From NCBI GenBank assembly GCA_000934455.1, contig KN882585.1:112124-153526 (forward strand): a stretch of 41,403 nt of DNA, given 5' to 3'. The notes under the pieces were generated by a model. It had not been told where the DNA came from, searched no databases, and saw nothing but the letters and a program-made list of their open reading frames with translations. Made by a program: the position numbers and the translations under genes. This document shows, piece by piece, positions 9,466 to 19,452 of this stretch; the stretch's first letter is position 1, and each line of letters begins with the position of its first letter. Source of the DNA: Apostichopus parvimensis (lineage: Eukaryota > Echinodermata > Holothuroidea > Aspidochirotida > Stichopodidae).

Positions 9466-10429
9466 ACTGTGTAACATCGTTGAAATAAGGTTCGATCGGA
9501 AGGGTTCCCTCGCAGTTGGTAATCATTAAAATTGTTTTATTTTTCGATATCAAATTACGAAATGACGAATATTTTATTTCCTTACGGTCTACTTTTCACT
9601 TTATTACGTTATAGTTGCAACACTGATAATGGTTATCATACCAGTTGTGAAAGCTGGCCCTAACTTTTTTTTTTCACTTCGTAGCCAATGGCTACTATTT
9701 CCCCCTTTTGTAGTCTGCACTGCCATCTACAGTATTATGGCGGGATTGCAATATTGCAACTCATCGTTGTAAACGTAAAGCGCACCATGCATGTATTGCA
9801 CTCCCACGTAATAATGGTACTGTTTGTTTTATAATTTTTTAGTAAATGTTTCTTCATTTTTAATGACACCCCCTGAGTGTGGTAACCGGGGCGGACTGCC
9901 CACGCTGTCCCTGTTTAGTACACCACTTCTGTTAAATCATCTTCCAAACCACTGTATAGGTTTGAGTTCAGTGAGCGAGCGCAGTCCGCGTTACTATATC
10001 CATCATTATTATTATTTATTATTATACATTTCATATAGGGTTAAAAGAACCGGTTAGCTAACAAGCTAATCTAACCCGAGGCCCTGGTTACATAAATATT
10101 AATGATGAAAACGTGTAAAAAAAAAGGAAAATAAAACAAAACGTACTTCGTACATAAAATTACTTTACATGGAATCTTAATACGAAAAAACTTAAAGCTT
10201 GCATTGCTTAAAATTGGCATAAAACATCACGAATGATCATTTAAAAAAAAAGATTTCTTATCAAAATTAAACGTGTCATAAAAGTGTCATATGATACCAT
10301 GAATAACACGATTGAAACAGGTCAAAGATTTAGCCTCTCTACATTGTGGTGTTAAAACATCATTTCAATCTTTAGCCGCTAGATAGGAGAACCTTCTTTT
10401 ATGATAGTCAGTTTTGCCCCCCCCCCCTG

Positions 10430-11240
10430 CCTTAACTGCCCCCTTTAACAAATAGGCCGTTAGACGTCGAAGATCTCAGTCCATAGGCATGTATATCACT
10501 AGTCAATTCAAACAACTCCCTCAAATAGGTTGGGGTCAACCCATTAAGACACCTATACAGCATTGTTAATCTCTCTTCCGGAATTCTCTTGTCAATTGTT
10601 TGCCACTCCAGCGCGTTAAATAAGTCTTTGTTGGAAATGATAGTCCCCAGTTATGACCCTTGCTGCATGTTTTTGCAGTCGAATAATTTCTCTCCACATT
10701 ACCTTTACTACAGTTTGCCCAAATAAGGCTGCAGTAATCTAGAATTGGCAAAATATATCCTTTATAGTATAAAATACATTTATCTTTATCTATAAATGCC
10801 TTAATTCTCCTTAGCAATGCTATTCTGCCACTGATAACTGAATAAACATGATCAATATGTGTACTCCATGATAGTCGCTGGTCAATGTATACACCAAGCA
10901 GATTTTATGTTTTCACATTTGCAAGGACACATTCATTTACCTCCACAGATAGCTTTTCCTCCTCATTTAAAGTCGATAACCTCTGCTGGGATCCTATTAA
11001 CATGGTTTTTGTTTTATCTGTGTTCATAACCATTTTATTATCCTCACACCATTTACTAATGGAACGCATATCTATAGTAAATTTTTCATTTATTTCATTC
11101 AAATTTTTACCCATTACATAGAAAGTGGTATCATCGGCATACATATCATACATGCAGTACTCTAGTGATAGACCCATGTCACTAATATAAGTAAAAATAA
11201 CAATGGCCCCGGAATCGACCCCTGTGGTACTCCACATAAA
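10430..11240 (-). pseudogene. Reverse transcriptase remnant of CR1-like LINE
   Basis: Minus strand from about 11240: GVPQGSIPGPLLF (RT motif leading into the palm), then in the next frame DMGLSLEYCMYDMYADDT with the catalytic YADD box near 11140, KWCEDNKMVMNTDKTK, and further on LLRRIKAFIDKDK and LPILDYCSLIWAN of the thumb. The C-terminus around YRCLNGLTPTYLREL lies at 10565-10500. At least three frame changes interrupt it. The segment 11250-11690 is too decayed to show the earlier RT motifs. The family copies RNA into DNA at a nicked target; this copy cannot. Confidence 0.8.
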
Positions 11241-11694
11241 ACTCTTTTCGCATGCGAAAGAAGTGATTAACCAGGTCGAATGCTTTCCTGAAATCGAGAA
11301 AAATTGCGCCTACATATAACCCCATATGAAATGCTCCCATCCATTTGGTGAAAGTTGAGTCTTCATATTAGTATTATTAGACTGAACATTACGTAGGAGC
11401 TGGCATATAGCTTTGTGGTTGCCTTTGTTTTCAGTTATAGCATCATGAAAATATTTTCCTTTTTGCATTCCTAATGAGATAAGTCACTCTATTGCGAGTT
11501 TGTCGATACACATGGGACCCTAAAAACTTGGCCCTATTGCGCTTCTTTATTGCATCACTGATTTCTTCGTTGAAACTTGCGTCTCACACGTTTTTCTTTA
11601 GTTGGAGCGTGCTTGTTTAAAACATTCATAAATATACATTCCCAAGTTTCCAGGATATCATTTGGGGTTGTTCTGTTCGGAACAGACCACATAT

Positions 11695-11880
11695 TTAACC
11701 GGTGGTTAAATCTTCCTTGAATTCACACATATCTATTTTGTCTGTTTTTCTATAAACTATCGATTTATGTGCGTTGATCTTAGGTTTCATGCTGGCATGT
11801 TTCCAAGTAAAATATATTGTAATGTCAGATACTCTAAGATTGATAATACGTCGCTCGTCTGTAGTGTAGACATGATCAAT
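11695..11880 (-). pseudogene. Endonuclease C-terminal piece of CR1-like LINE
   Basis: STLIDHVYTT followed by LRVSDITIYF is the end of an APE-type endonuclease (the SxxDxVY and SDH-type motifs; here SD is followed by I in place of H). It is separated from the N-terminal part at 12340-12850 by the Tx1 fragment. Frames agree with a single domain split by insertion. Confidence 0.7.
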
Positions 11881-11892
11881 TAATGTAGAAGT

Positions 11893-12327
11893 TCTTTTTA
11901 CGTGACCCGCCATGCGGGATACAAAACGTCACGGCCAAACGGCACTACCGAACCATCCCATACTGACAAACGAAACTCAGGTCAAGCGAGCCAAAAACCT
12001 TCGCCCGTCGACCTGCAGAGACAAAACCCCCAACCCCCCCCCCCACTCAAACATTCAAAAAATTACAAAAGGACGACCCGCACGCAGCGAAACGAAAAAC
12101 CCCTCCCCAGCACACCAGCGTCCAAAGAAGGCAGCCCCAGATAAACGGCGAAAATCGCCTTCAATTTGAAGGCGAATGTCAGACTTCACCGCCTCCAGGA
12201 CTGCCTGCCAACTGGCAAATTTCCCCCTGAAAACCACATTCCGCCAAACATGTTTTTTTACAATAGAACAAACAAAAATAATGCGGTGCAACACCGCAAC
12301 CGAACAAACTGGAGGGTCTACCCCATA
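11893..12327 (-). mobile_element. 5'-truncated Tx1 LINE fragment (copy D) with 12-bp target duplication
   Basis: The fragment is flanked by taatgtagaagt at 11881-11892 and 12328-12339, a perfect 12-bp target duplication. Inside, reading leftward, are the ORF2 C-terminus (VCSVAVLHRI, FASWQAVLEAVKS, GAAFFGRWCAGEG, stop near 12055) and a 3' UTR that matches copy C down to the CCCGC/GCGGG hairpin (11906-11918) and terminal CACGTAAAAAG. There is no poly(A) tail. Compared with copy C, it carries a 42-bp palindromic, in-frame extra segment at 12141-12182. The short length and clean duplication are textbook 5'-truncated target-primed insertion. Confidence 0.9.
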
Positions 12328-12339
12328 TAATGTAGAAGT

Positions 12340-12850
12340 AGGGTCAGTTATACGTGTTGGCGACTTGACTGCCTGTGTCAACCCTTGCAAAATCTCCGAT
12401 AGTTATATGAAAATTTTACTTTCGTGACCTTGTCATCATTTCATGAAAACCATTTGACCATTCTGCTTTAGAATCTGGTGGGCGATATAGAACACATAGT
12501 AGAACAGTTGTAATATTACGTAATGGAACTTCAATCCATATGGCTTCGATATCATCACTTTCAAAATCATTTCTCCTGGCACAGGGTGTATCGTTTCTAA
12601 CATATACAGCCACACCACCTCCATGTTTCCCCTCCCTGTTCCTACGAAATATACTGTACCCTGGTATATTGACCTCATGATCAGTAAAGATTCATTGAAA
12701 AAAGTTTCATTGAGCTCGAATATATGGAAATCAGAGTCGTTTCCGTATAACAATGCCTGTAGTTCGTCTACTTTCGGCTTTATTTCGGCATTTGTTAACC
12801 CTTTGGGCGTCCTTATGTGACGTTTTTCAGCTTCTTGGCCAAACTTTTGG
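12340..12850 (-). pseudogene. Endonuclease N-terminal piece of CR1-like LINE
   Basis: Minus strand: DELQALLYGNDSDFHIFELN leads into ETFFNESL (ET catalytic motif), then GGVAVYVRN, EAIWIEVPL and LLCVLYRPPDS, the usual order of the apurinic-endonuclease-like domain in CR1/Jockey LINEs. One frame change occurs near 12640. The domain nicks the target DNA to start insertion. It is cut by copy D at 12327. Confidence 0.8.
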
Positions 12851-12999
12851 GGAAGTGGGGGAATATCATACAGGCCTACATGATCGTTTAAGATATTAAA
12901 TGAATGATATGTTTAAAATCATCAAAAGCATTAAAATTAGAATGGTTATCTTTAAAAGCATTAGAAATCGTCAAATTCAAATAATTGTCTATTGGCATG

Positions 13000-13709
13000 C
13001 TTACGGTACTGTCCTCGTGGCCAGGGTCCAATCGGTGATGGCAGTATCTTTGCTTGTGCCCCTGCTTGCCACATAGTCGGCATACCAACGGCGATTCGTA
13101 CCTGCAGCTCCGAGTAGTGTGATTGTGCTTTCCGCAGTGATAGCATCCTCTTTCGACGTACGAATTTTGACTCTGTGTTGTATGACTATATGCATTTTCA
13201 TGGTGTCGGTGAGGGAGTGAGTGGCTCGTCCTTCTGTCGTCGTGGAGGCGATAATCACGTCTGGTGGTCTGCCGTGGAAGGTTACCATGCTGATTACGTG
13301 GGTATAATTTCCTTTGGTTGGACTGTAGATGATTTTGCTTTTGCTTCCTCGTGGTACTTTGCGGTGATATATAAAGACTGGGCGTGCCAGACGTTCAATC
13401 AGTCGGTCGGTACCTTTGCTGCTCAGATGGACGTTGTCACCGAAAAGACTTTTGTCGAGGTTACCGTCGGCATACTTGAACGAAAGACGGTTTCTGATGA
13501 ATCTACATTCCAGTCGTTCGGTGAAGGTGTTGAGTCCCTCGTGTACTGCCGCACTGTAGTCGTAAGTTCGATGGCAAGGTCCTGATACTGTGAGATAGGG
13601 CATATGGTCTCGCGTATTGAGTTTAATGTTGGTAATCAGTAGCTCTAACTTATCTAGTATGTCTTCCGTCTCTTCGTCTTGGGCGGTGTCATTCGTGCCG
13701 ACGTGTACC
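13000..13709 (-). pseudogene. CR1-like LINE ORF1: esterase C-terminal part and two CCHC knuckles
   Basis: Minus strand from 13709: VHVGTNDTA (SGNH block III-type GTND), then GDNVHLSSKGTDRL containing the DxxH pair of the esterase active site. After a frame change near 13180, CYHCGKHNHTTRSC and CRLCGKQGHKQRYC form two CX2CX4HX4C zinc knuckles. The gypsy element's 5' LTR begins one base to the right (13710), immediately before the GTND motif. The preceding esterase serine block (IGDST) lies on the far side at about 22090. Role by family: RNA/lipid-binding ORF1 product of CR1 elements. Confidence 0.78.
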
Positions 13710-14658
13710 TGTGACAGGTATGAATTATGCCCCCTACAAAAAAACTTGAACTTGTCAATTTCCAAGTTGCAGTATCATTGCTATTAATACGACTGCGTTG
13801 TCAGAAGTTAGCAGATTCCAATCTGTCAGTTTGTTTACTGCGGGGGCTGGGCACGCTGCTGGTTGACAATACAGCAACGCCATTTTATGAGATAAAGCTT
13901 ATATTTGTCTATCTACTCTCTCCCCTCCAGGTATGTACATAATGTATTGATTTGACCTTAAATGATTACAAACGATAAATGACTCCTCAGCGGCCATTCT
14001 TTGATTACTTAAAGCGGGCTTGTTGCCATATTTACAATGATTATAAAGTTAGTTTTCTTCATAGTTACGGCCAGGCCGTTGGCTTACGTTGACCATACGT
14101 CCATGTGATAGTATATTATGTTAGCAAGGCTGTACTGTTAATACAGAGTCTATTAGCGTAGGTTTGACAGCTGTAGGCATGGTCTGTATTATAATGTGTG
14201 TTAGGTAGCAGTTGCTCTAGGATTTATGCATTTGTGTAACATTACGTAGTGCATAGGGTAGCGTGATAAGTGGGTGAATGGGGTTAAATCATACAAATTA
14301 TATAAGGAGCCTCACCTCAAGGAGTGATCATGTAGTTGATCATTATGCTGTTAATTGAGTTTAATGTTATTATGTAAAAGGACACTCATTCACTTGTTTG
14401 TCCAACTATTCAGTAACAGACAAGTCAATACCTACATTATTTACATAATCAGAGGCATAGGGTCTCTACTGTATATGTGAAGTTTAACAGTTTAAAGCAG
14501 TCTCTATAAGTTAAGTGTTTATATAGTTTGGGGCTGATTTAACAGTTTCAGGGTTAATGTTAATGTTTGTTATGTGTACGGACAATACAGCAACGCCATT
14601 TTATGAGATAAAGCTTATATTTGTCTATCTACTCTCTCCCCTCCAGGGGACGGTAACA
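13710..14658 (+). repeat. 5' LTR of gypsy element 2
   Basis: 949 bp. It contains a TATA-like attatataagg near 14294-14305 and an internal exact 66-bp direct repeat (13865-13930 and 14581-14646). The first repeat ends ccag|gtatgt and the second ends in a pyrimidine tract plus ccag|ggg, the look of a 5' and a 3' splice site. The LTR terminus is TG...CA. Confidence 0.95.
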
Positions 14659-14661
14659 TTT

Positions 14662-14679
14662 TGGAGGCACCACCCGGAT
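14662..14679 (+). promoter_or_regulatory. Putative primer binding site of gypsy element 2
   Basis: Three bases after the LTR a TGG-starting run tggaggcaccacccggat occupies the expected place. TGG complements the tRNA CCA end. I cannot say which tRNA it matches. Confidence 0.55.
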
Positions 14680-14820
14680 GGTGTGCTAGGTGGGTTCATC
14701 AATCCCATTTAGAGGGCGCATCATCGAAAAGAACTAACAGACAGCAACGAAGCCCAAAGTAGATGTACAAAGGAACGACGTGTTAAGGCAGCTGGCGAAG
14801 AGGTGACCCAGTCAAGTACC

Positions 14821-16110
14821 ATGGCTACTCCAGAGATTGAGGAAGTGGTCCAAGAAGTCCAGTTGGCCATACAGCAGTGCACTGAGGAGCAAGTCTTAAT
14901 TGTGGGTGAACTGCTTAACCTTCCTGAAGTCAGAAAAGCCAAGCTTGACGGTAAAGGCCTTCCATCCTTATTAAGATTAGTCAACAGATACCTATATAGT
15001 GAGGCCTTTCATGAGCAAACAGAGGATAACAGGCTTCTGCTAAATACCTTGAGGGTCAAATTAGATAGCTTCAGGTTGCAGAAAGAAGTGCCCGTGGAAG
15101 GGAGCCCTGCAAGTTCTACAGAGGTTAGCCACCTATCCCCTGTTGAAGGTACAAACCACCGTATACAGAGCACAGGAGGAAACATACCTTGGAAAAGGGA
15201 GTTTAAGATATCTGGCCAGATAGGAGAGCCAGGGCAGAAAGACAGGCTCAACTTTGCCAGCTTGGCCCGGCAGATAGAGAGTGGCACCAGGAAGGGTTTT
15301 AGCACACACGACATCATTGAGGGAGTTTTGAGGGCGGTCGTCCCAGGTTCCCGTCTTCGTAACTACCTTGAGGGTAGAGCAGACATCACCCTCCCTGAAC
15401 TACGAAGAATCCTTCGGGCCCACTTCCAGGAGAAGGAAGCAACTACTGTGTTCCATGAACTATCAACTGCAGTTCAAGGACCAAAAGAAACAGCCCACTC
15501 ATTTGTTCTTCGAGCCATGGATTTGAGGCAAAAGGTAGTGTTCGCATCCCAGGAGGCAGGGACAGGCGTGGTGTACGGTCCCAAGCAGGTTCAACAAATG
15601 TTCCTTCACACACTTTTCACAGGCCTCCAGAGCGAGTATGTTCGGCAACAGATGCAACCCCTCCTAAGGAACCCAACTACCACTGATGAAGAACTGTTAG
15701 AGAGTCTGTCCCTATGTGTGGGCCAGGAGGCGGAACGATATCATAAGATGCGGAAGCTGAAAATCAATCAAGTGACTTTACCTACTGCGGAAGAGGCCAC
15801 CCCACCTAGAAGGACAGACAAGAACAAGCCCACTGAAAAGGACACAAACCCAGTCTCATTGGAGGATATTCAAGCGGGGGTAAGGGAAATAATAAGGGCA
15901 GAAATCAGTGCCCTTCAGCAGGTTCCACCTCGTGAGAAGTCACAAAGGCCAACCAGAGAATGGGGTTGTAAAAGATGTGTTGATCGTGGTATAGGAAGGG
16001 AGTGCACTCATTGTTTTAAGTGTGGTAGTGATGACCACTTCCAGAGAGGCTGCAAACAAGGCAGAAATCTGGGAAACGGGCGAAGGCCACCCGAGCGGGA
16101 CATCGAGTGA
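14821..16110 (+). CDS. gag: Gag polyprotein of gypsy element 2
   Basis: Start chosen at the ATG at 14821 (taccATGgct, good context); 429 residues. The N-terminal ~90 residues are Leu/Glu-rich and probably helical. The middle (about residues 130-320: QIESGTRKGFSTHDIIEGVL, LEGRADITLPELRRIL, QMFLHTLFTGLQ) resembles the capsid region of vertebrate and invertebrate gypsy Gag proteins. Near the C-terminus are a Cys-rich CKRCVDRGIGRECTHC segment and a CCHC knuckle CFKCGSDDHFQRGC at about 398-411. Gag forms the virus-like particle and binds the RNA. It ends TGA at 16108-16110. A slippery site at 16071-16077 lies 30 nt before the stop. No break is seen, so this gene may be intact. Confidence 0.85.
   Translation: MATPEIEEVVQEVQLAIQQCTEEQVLIVGELLNLPEVRKAKLDGKGLPSLLRLVNRYLYSEAFHEQTEDNRLLLNTLRVKLDSFRLQKEVPVEGSPASSTEVSHLSPVEGTNHRIQSTGGNIPWKREFKISGQIGEPGQKDRLNFASLARQIESGTRKGFSTHDIIEGVLRAVVPGSRLRNYLEGRADITLPELRRILRAHFQEKEATTVFHELSTAVQGPKETAHSFVLRAMDLRQKVVFASQEAGTGVVYGPKQVQQMFLHTLFTGLQSEYVRQQMQPLLRNPTTTDEELLESLSLCVGQEAERYHKMRKLKINQVTLPTAEEATPPRRTDKNKPTEKDTNPVSLEDIQAGVREIIRAEISALQQVPPREKSQRPTREWGCKRCVDRGIGRECTHCFKCGSDDHFQRGCKQGRNLGNGRRPPERDIE
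16071..16077 (+). promoter_or_regulatory. -1 ribosomal frameshift heptamer GGGAAAC
   Basis: In the Gag frame the codons read G GGA AAC, exactly the X XXY YYZ form. From here the -1 frame is open without stops across the gag terminator into protease. This fits the known mechanism for Gag-Pol synthesis. A downstream stimulatory structure in the GC-rich 16078-16106 is plausible but not proven. Confidence 0.65.
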
Positions 16111-16415
16111 CCAGTACCAGATCAGCGTCCCAGCCATCAAATAAGAGATCTAACATGCCAGTTAGTGCTACTTGGAGGTTAGAGAGTACCAAGAAAAGAA
16201 AGAAAATGGCACAACTGGTAGGAAAAAAATGTTTAGTTCATTGTACACTGAATGGTATGCAGACTACAGCCTTATGGGACACCGGAGCCCAGGTTTCTTT
16301 GATCTCTGAGGAATGGGTAAAGCAGAGTTTGCCCAATGTCCCATTGAGACCAATTGAGGAGCTGCTGGATAGTGAGGGGCTACTCCAATCGGGTACCAAG
16401 GATGGATCGAGGTAG
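16078..16415 (+). pseudogene. pol: Protease portion of Pol, gypsy element 2
   Basis: The -1 frame, open from the slippery site, carries the retropepsin signature ALWDTGAQVSLIS (DTG near 16280) about 70 codons in. Upstream is a basic linker (KKRKKMAQLVGKKC). The frame stops at 16413-16415, but the protein sense continues uninterrupted in the next frame (GWIEVAFCIPHEAVEGD), so a one-base-scale indel lies at about 16390-16400. The protease cleaves Gag and Pol into mature proteins. Confidence 0.8.
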
Positions 16416-17286
16416 CTTTCTGTATCCCCCATGAAGCTGTAGAGGGAGACAATGGGATTAGCGTACCAATGTTGGTGACGGGAGAATCCCTAGACAACCC
16501 AATCATCGGTTACAATGTCATAGAGGAGATGGCACAGGATAGGCCAGAAAGGACTGCTCAGAAATATTTTTCCACCTTGTTGCCACAAATGAATGAAGTA
16601 CAGCTGAACAAAACGAACAGAAGTGTGACCAAGATAAGGGCAGGAGAGACAATACTTATGCAGTGCGTGACCCATGCTCATGCCGAGGAGGAATCTGCAG
16701 CCTTGTTTGAACCAGATGGAGACCACTATCTTCCAGAGGGCATTGTTTGCCACCCAACGCTGGTGACTGTGAATCGTGGGAACTGTTGTCGTTTAGAGAT
16801 ACCAGTTGCCAACAACAGTTCAAGAGATGTGGTCTTGCCAGGTCGACTGTGTGTGGGATACATATGCAGCATCAGAACTGTTCTCCCAGGAGAATTCCTA
16901 CAGGATCTGTCATCAGGGGTCAACACAAGAGCTGGTGTAAGAGGAGTAACAGCTGGCATCGTAGAAAATGGGGCAACTAGTGAAAGGGGAGATTGGCTAC
17001 CAAGTGTAGATCTGTCCGACCTGACGAGTGAACAGAGGCGGTTGGCCGAGCAAATGTTAACAGAGGAATGCCATGCTTTTGCCAGAAATGATGATGACCT
17101 TGGCACCATACCTACTTTGAAGATGAAAATACAGTTAGCTGATGATGTACCAGTCCAGAAATCATACATTTCAGTCCCTCCACCACTCTATAAAGAGGTA
17201 AAGGAATATGTGAAAGATCTCATCAGTAGGGGATGGGTGAAGAAATCACAGTCATCGTATTCTTCCCCCATGGTGTGTGTTCGAAA
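16400..17286 (+). pseudogene. pol: Protease-RT linker and RT start, gypsy element 2 (cut by gap)
   Basis: Continues in the frame after the break: NPIIGYNVIEEMAQ, then a linker rich in acidic residues, then the RT entry PVQKSYISVPPPLYKEVKEY and SRGWVKKSQSSYSSPMVCV, which matches the region just before RT motif 1 in gypsy elements. The sequence is lost into the N run at 17287, so the catalytic YxDD box cannot be examined. Confidence 0.8.
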
Positions 17287-18228
17287 NNNNNNNNNNNNNN
17301 NNNNNNNNNNNNNNNNNNNNNNNNNNNNNNNNNNNNNNNNNNNNNNNNNNNNNNNNNNNNNNNNNNNNNNNNNNNNNNNNNNNNNNNNNNNNNNNNNNNN
17401 NNNNNNNNNNNNNNNNNNNNNNNNNNNNNNNNNNNNNNNNNNNNNNNNNNNNNNNNNNNNNNNNNNNNNNNNNNNNNNNNNNNNNNNNNNNNNNNNNNNN
17501 NNNNNNNNNNNNNNNNNNNNNNNNNNNNNNNNNNNNNNNNNNNNNNNNNNNNNNNNNNNNNNNNNNNNNNNNNNNNNNNNNNNNNNNNNNNNNNNNNNNN
17601 NNNNNNNNNNNNNNNNNNNNNNNNNNNNNNNNNNNNNNNNNNNNNNNNNNNNNNNNNNNNNNNNNNNNNNNNNNNNNNNNNNNNNNNNNNNNNNNNNNNN
17701 NNNNNNNNNNNNNNNNNNNNNNNNNNNNNNNNNNNNNNNNNNNNNNNNNNNNNNNNNNNNNNNNNNNNNNNNNNNNNNNNNNNNNNNNNNNNNNNNNNNN
17801 NNNNNNNNNNNNNNNNNNNNNNNNNNNNNNNNNNNNNNNNNNNNNNNNNNNNNNNNNNNNNNNNNNNNNNNNNNNNNNNNNNNNNNNNNNNNNNNNNNNN
17901 NNNNNNNNNNNNNNNNNNNNNNNNNNNNNNNNNNNNNNNNNNNNNNNNNNNNNNNNNNNNNNNNNNNNNNNNNNNNNNNNNNNNNNNNNNNNNNNNNNNN
18001 NNNNNNNNNNNNNNNNNNNNNNNNNNNNNNNNNNNNNNNNNNNNNNNNNNNNNNNNNNNNNNNNNNNNNNNNNNNNNNNNNNNNNNNNNNNNNNNNNNNN
18101 NNNNNNNNNNNNNNNNNNNNNNNNNNNNNNNNNNNNNNNNNNNNNNNNNNNNNNNNNNNNNNNNNNNNNNNNNNNNNNNNNNNNNNNNNNNNNNNNNNNN
18201 NNNNNNNNNNNNNNNNNNNNNNNNNNNN
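17287..18228. other. Assembly gap (942 N)
   Basis: An unbroken run of N lies where the RT palm and most of RNase H should be. Its length is close to what these domains need, so the estimate may be roughly right, but the reading frame across it is unconstrained. Confidence 0.99.
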
Positions 18229-19452
18229 TTCTCTATCAAATATCGTCCTGGGCGAAATAATTCTGATGCAGACACACTATCGAGGATGCCACTACAGATA
18301 GAGAATTTCATCGATGAGTGCTCAGAAGAAGTCAACTTGTGTGCAGTCCAGGCAATAGGAGCCGCCGTCCAGGCTCAAGCTCAGGGTGAACAGTGTCCCT
18401 GGGTGATGGCTGTCACAGGAGATCCAGACGGAGCAGGAGATATTGAGCAACCACCGAGCACAATGTACCAAATCAGTAAAGAGGAATTACTGGAGGCACA
18501 ACTTGCTGATGAAGCCATTGGAAGGGTCATAAAATTGAAAGGAAAGGGGCAACGACCAAATACGATGGATTGGAAGAAGGAATCAGTTCCCACCCGTGCA
18601 ATGCTGAGAGAATGGAACAGACTCAGTATAGGGGACAATGGCTTGTTGTATCGAGACACACCAACTCGCCATCAACTGGTGTTACCTGCTATTTTCAGAG
18701 ACAGAGTGTACAATGACCTTCACATAGAAATGGGGCATTTAGGCATGGACAGAGTAATGGACCTTGCTAGACAACGGTTCTATTGGCCAAACATGGAACG
18801 GGACGTGGAAACCTTCATAAAGAAGAAGTGCAGATGTCTGTGTCAGAAAAAGCCAGCCCGTCCCCTTAAAGCACCATTAGTGCCTATTGTAACATCAGAG
18901 CCTTTGGAATTGGTCTCCATTGATTTTCTGCATCTCGAGAGGAGTGCTGGAGGCTATGAATACATTTTGGTCATTGTAGACCACTTTACAAGGTTTGCAC
19001 AGGCCTATCCCACTAGGAATAAGATGGCAAAGACCGCTGCAGATTGTGTTTTCAACAACTTTGTGATGAGGTTTGGATTCCCTAAACGAATTCTCCATGA
19101 TCAGGGGGGAGAATTCCAAAACAAACTTTTCCATCGTCTGCAGGAACTTTCAGGGGTCAAAGATTCGAAAACAACTCCATATCACCCAGAATGCAATGGG
19201 AAAGCTGAGAGGTTCAACAGGACACTGTTGGGCATGTTGAGGACATTGGCGGAGAGCAAAAAGAGTAGATGGAGTGATAATTTGCAAAAGGTGGTACATG
19301 CCTATAATGCCACAAGAAGTGAAGCAACAGGGTTTTCACCGATGTACCTCATGTTTGGTCGACATCCTCGTCTTCCAATTGACCTAGCCTTTGGTCTGGG
19401 AAATCAACAGGATTCTCAGGGTGATCACTGGAACACTGGAAAACCGCTATGA
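18229..19452 (+). pseudogene. pol: RNase H end and integrase, gypsy element 2
   Basis: The first bases after the gap give FSIKYRPGRNNSDADTLSR, the end of RNase H. The integrase zinc finger follows (HIEMGHLGMDRV ... CRCLCQK; the HHCC pattern is present although the cysteine spacing looks slightly odd), then the core with SIDFLHLE, LHDQGGEFQN and HPECNGKAERFNRT giving D, D and E. The product catalyses cDNA insertion. The frame closes at 19450-19452 after a normal GPY/F-approach region, with the continuation in another frame from about 19449, so another small indel is present. Confidence 0.85.

Larger units (their letters stand above)
7803..10429. other. Intergenic with short repeats, no gene recognised
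   Basis: 2.6 kb without a convincing coding frame. It holds G-runs at 8229-8250 and 8906-8917, a T-run at 8484-8499, a cluster of ATAATCGG/CCGATTAT words at 8556-8665, a perfect hairpin at 9439-9465, an ATT microsatellite at about 10002-10025 and a C-run at 10417-10428. The open frames present have no domain-like composition. Confidence 0.6.

Noticed and set aside
14796..14820. Gag of gypsy element 2 starting at 14803
   Set aside because: That position is GTG; the ATG at 14821 has good context and begins the conserved-looking sequence.
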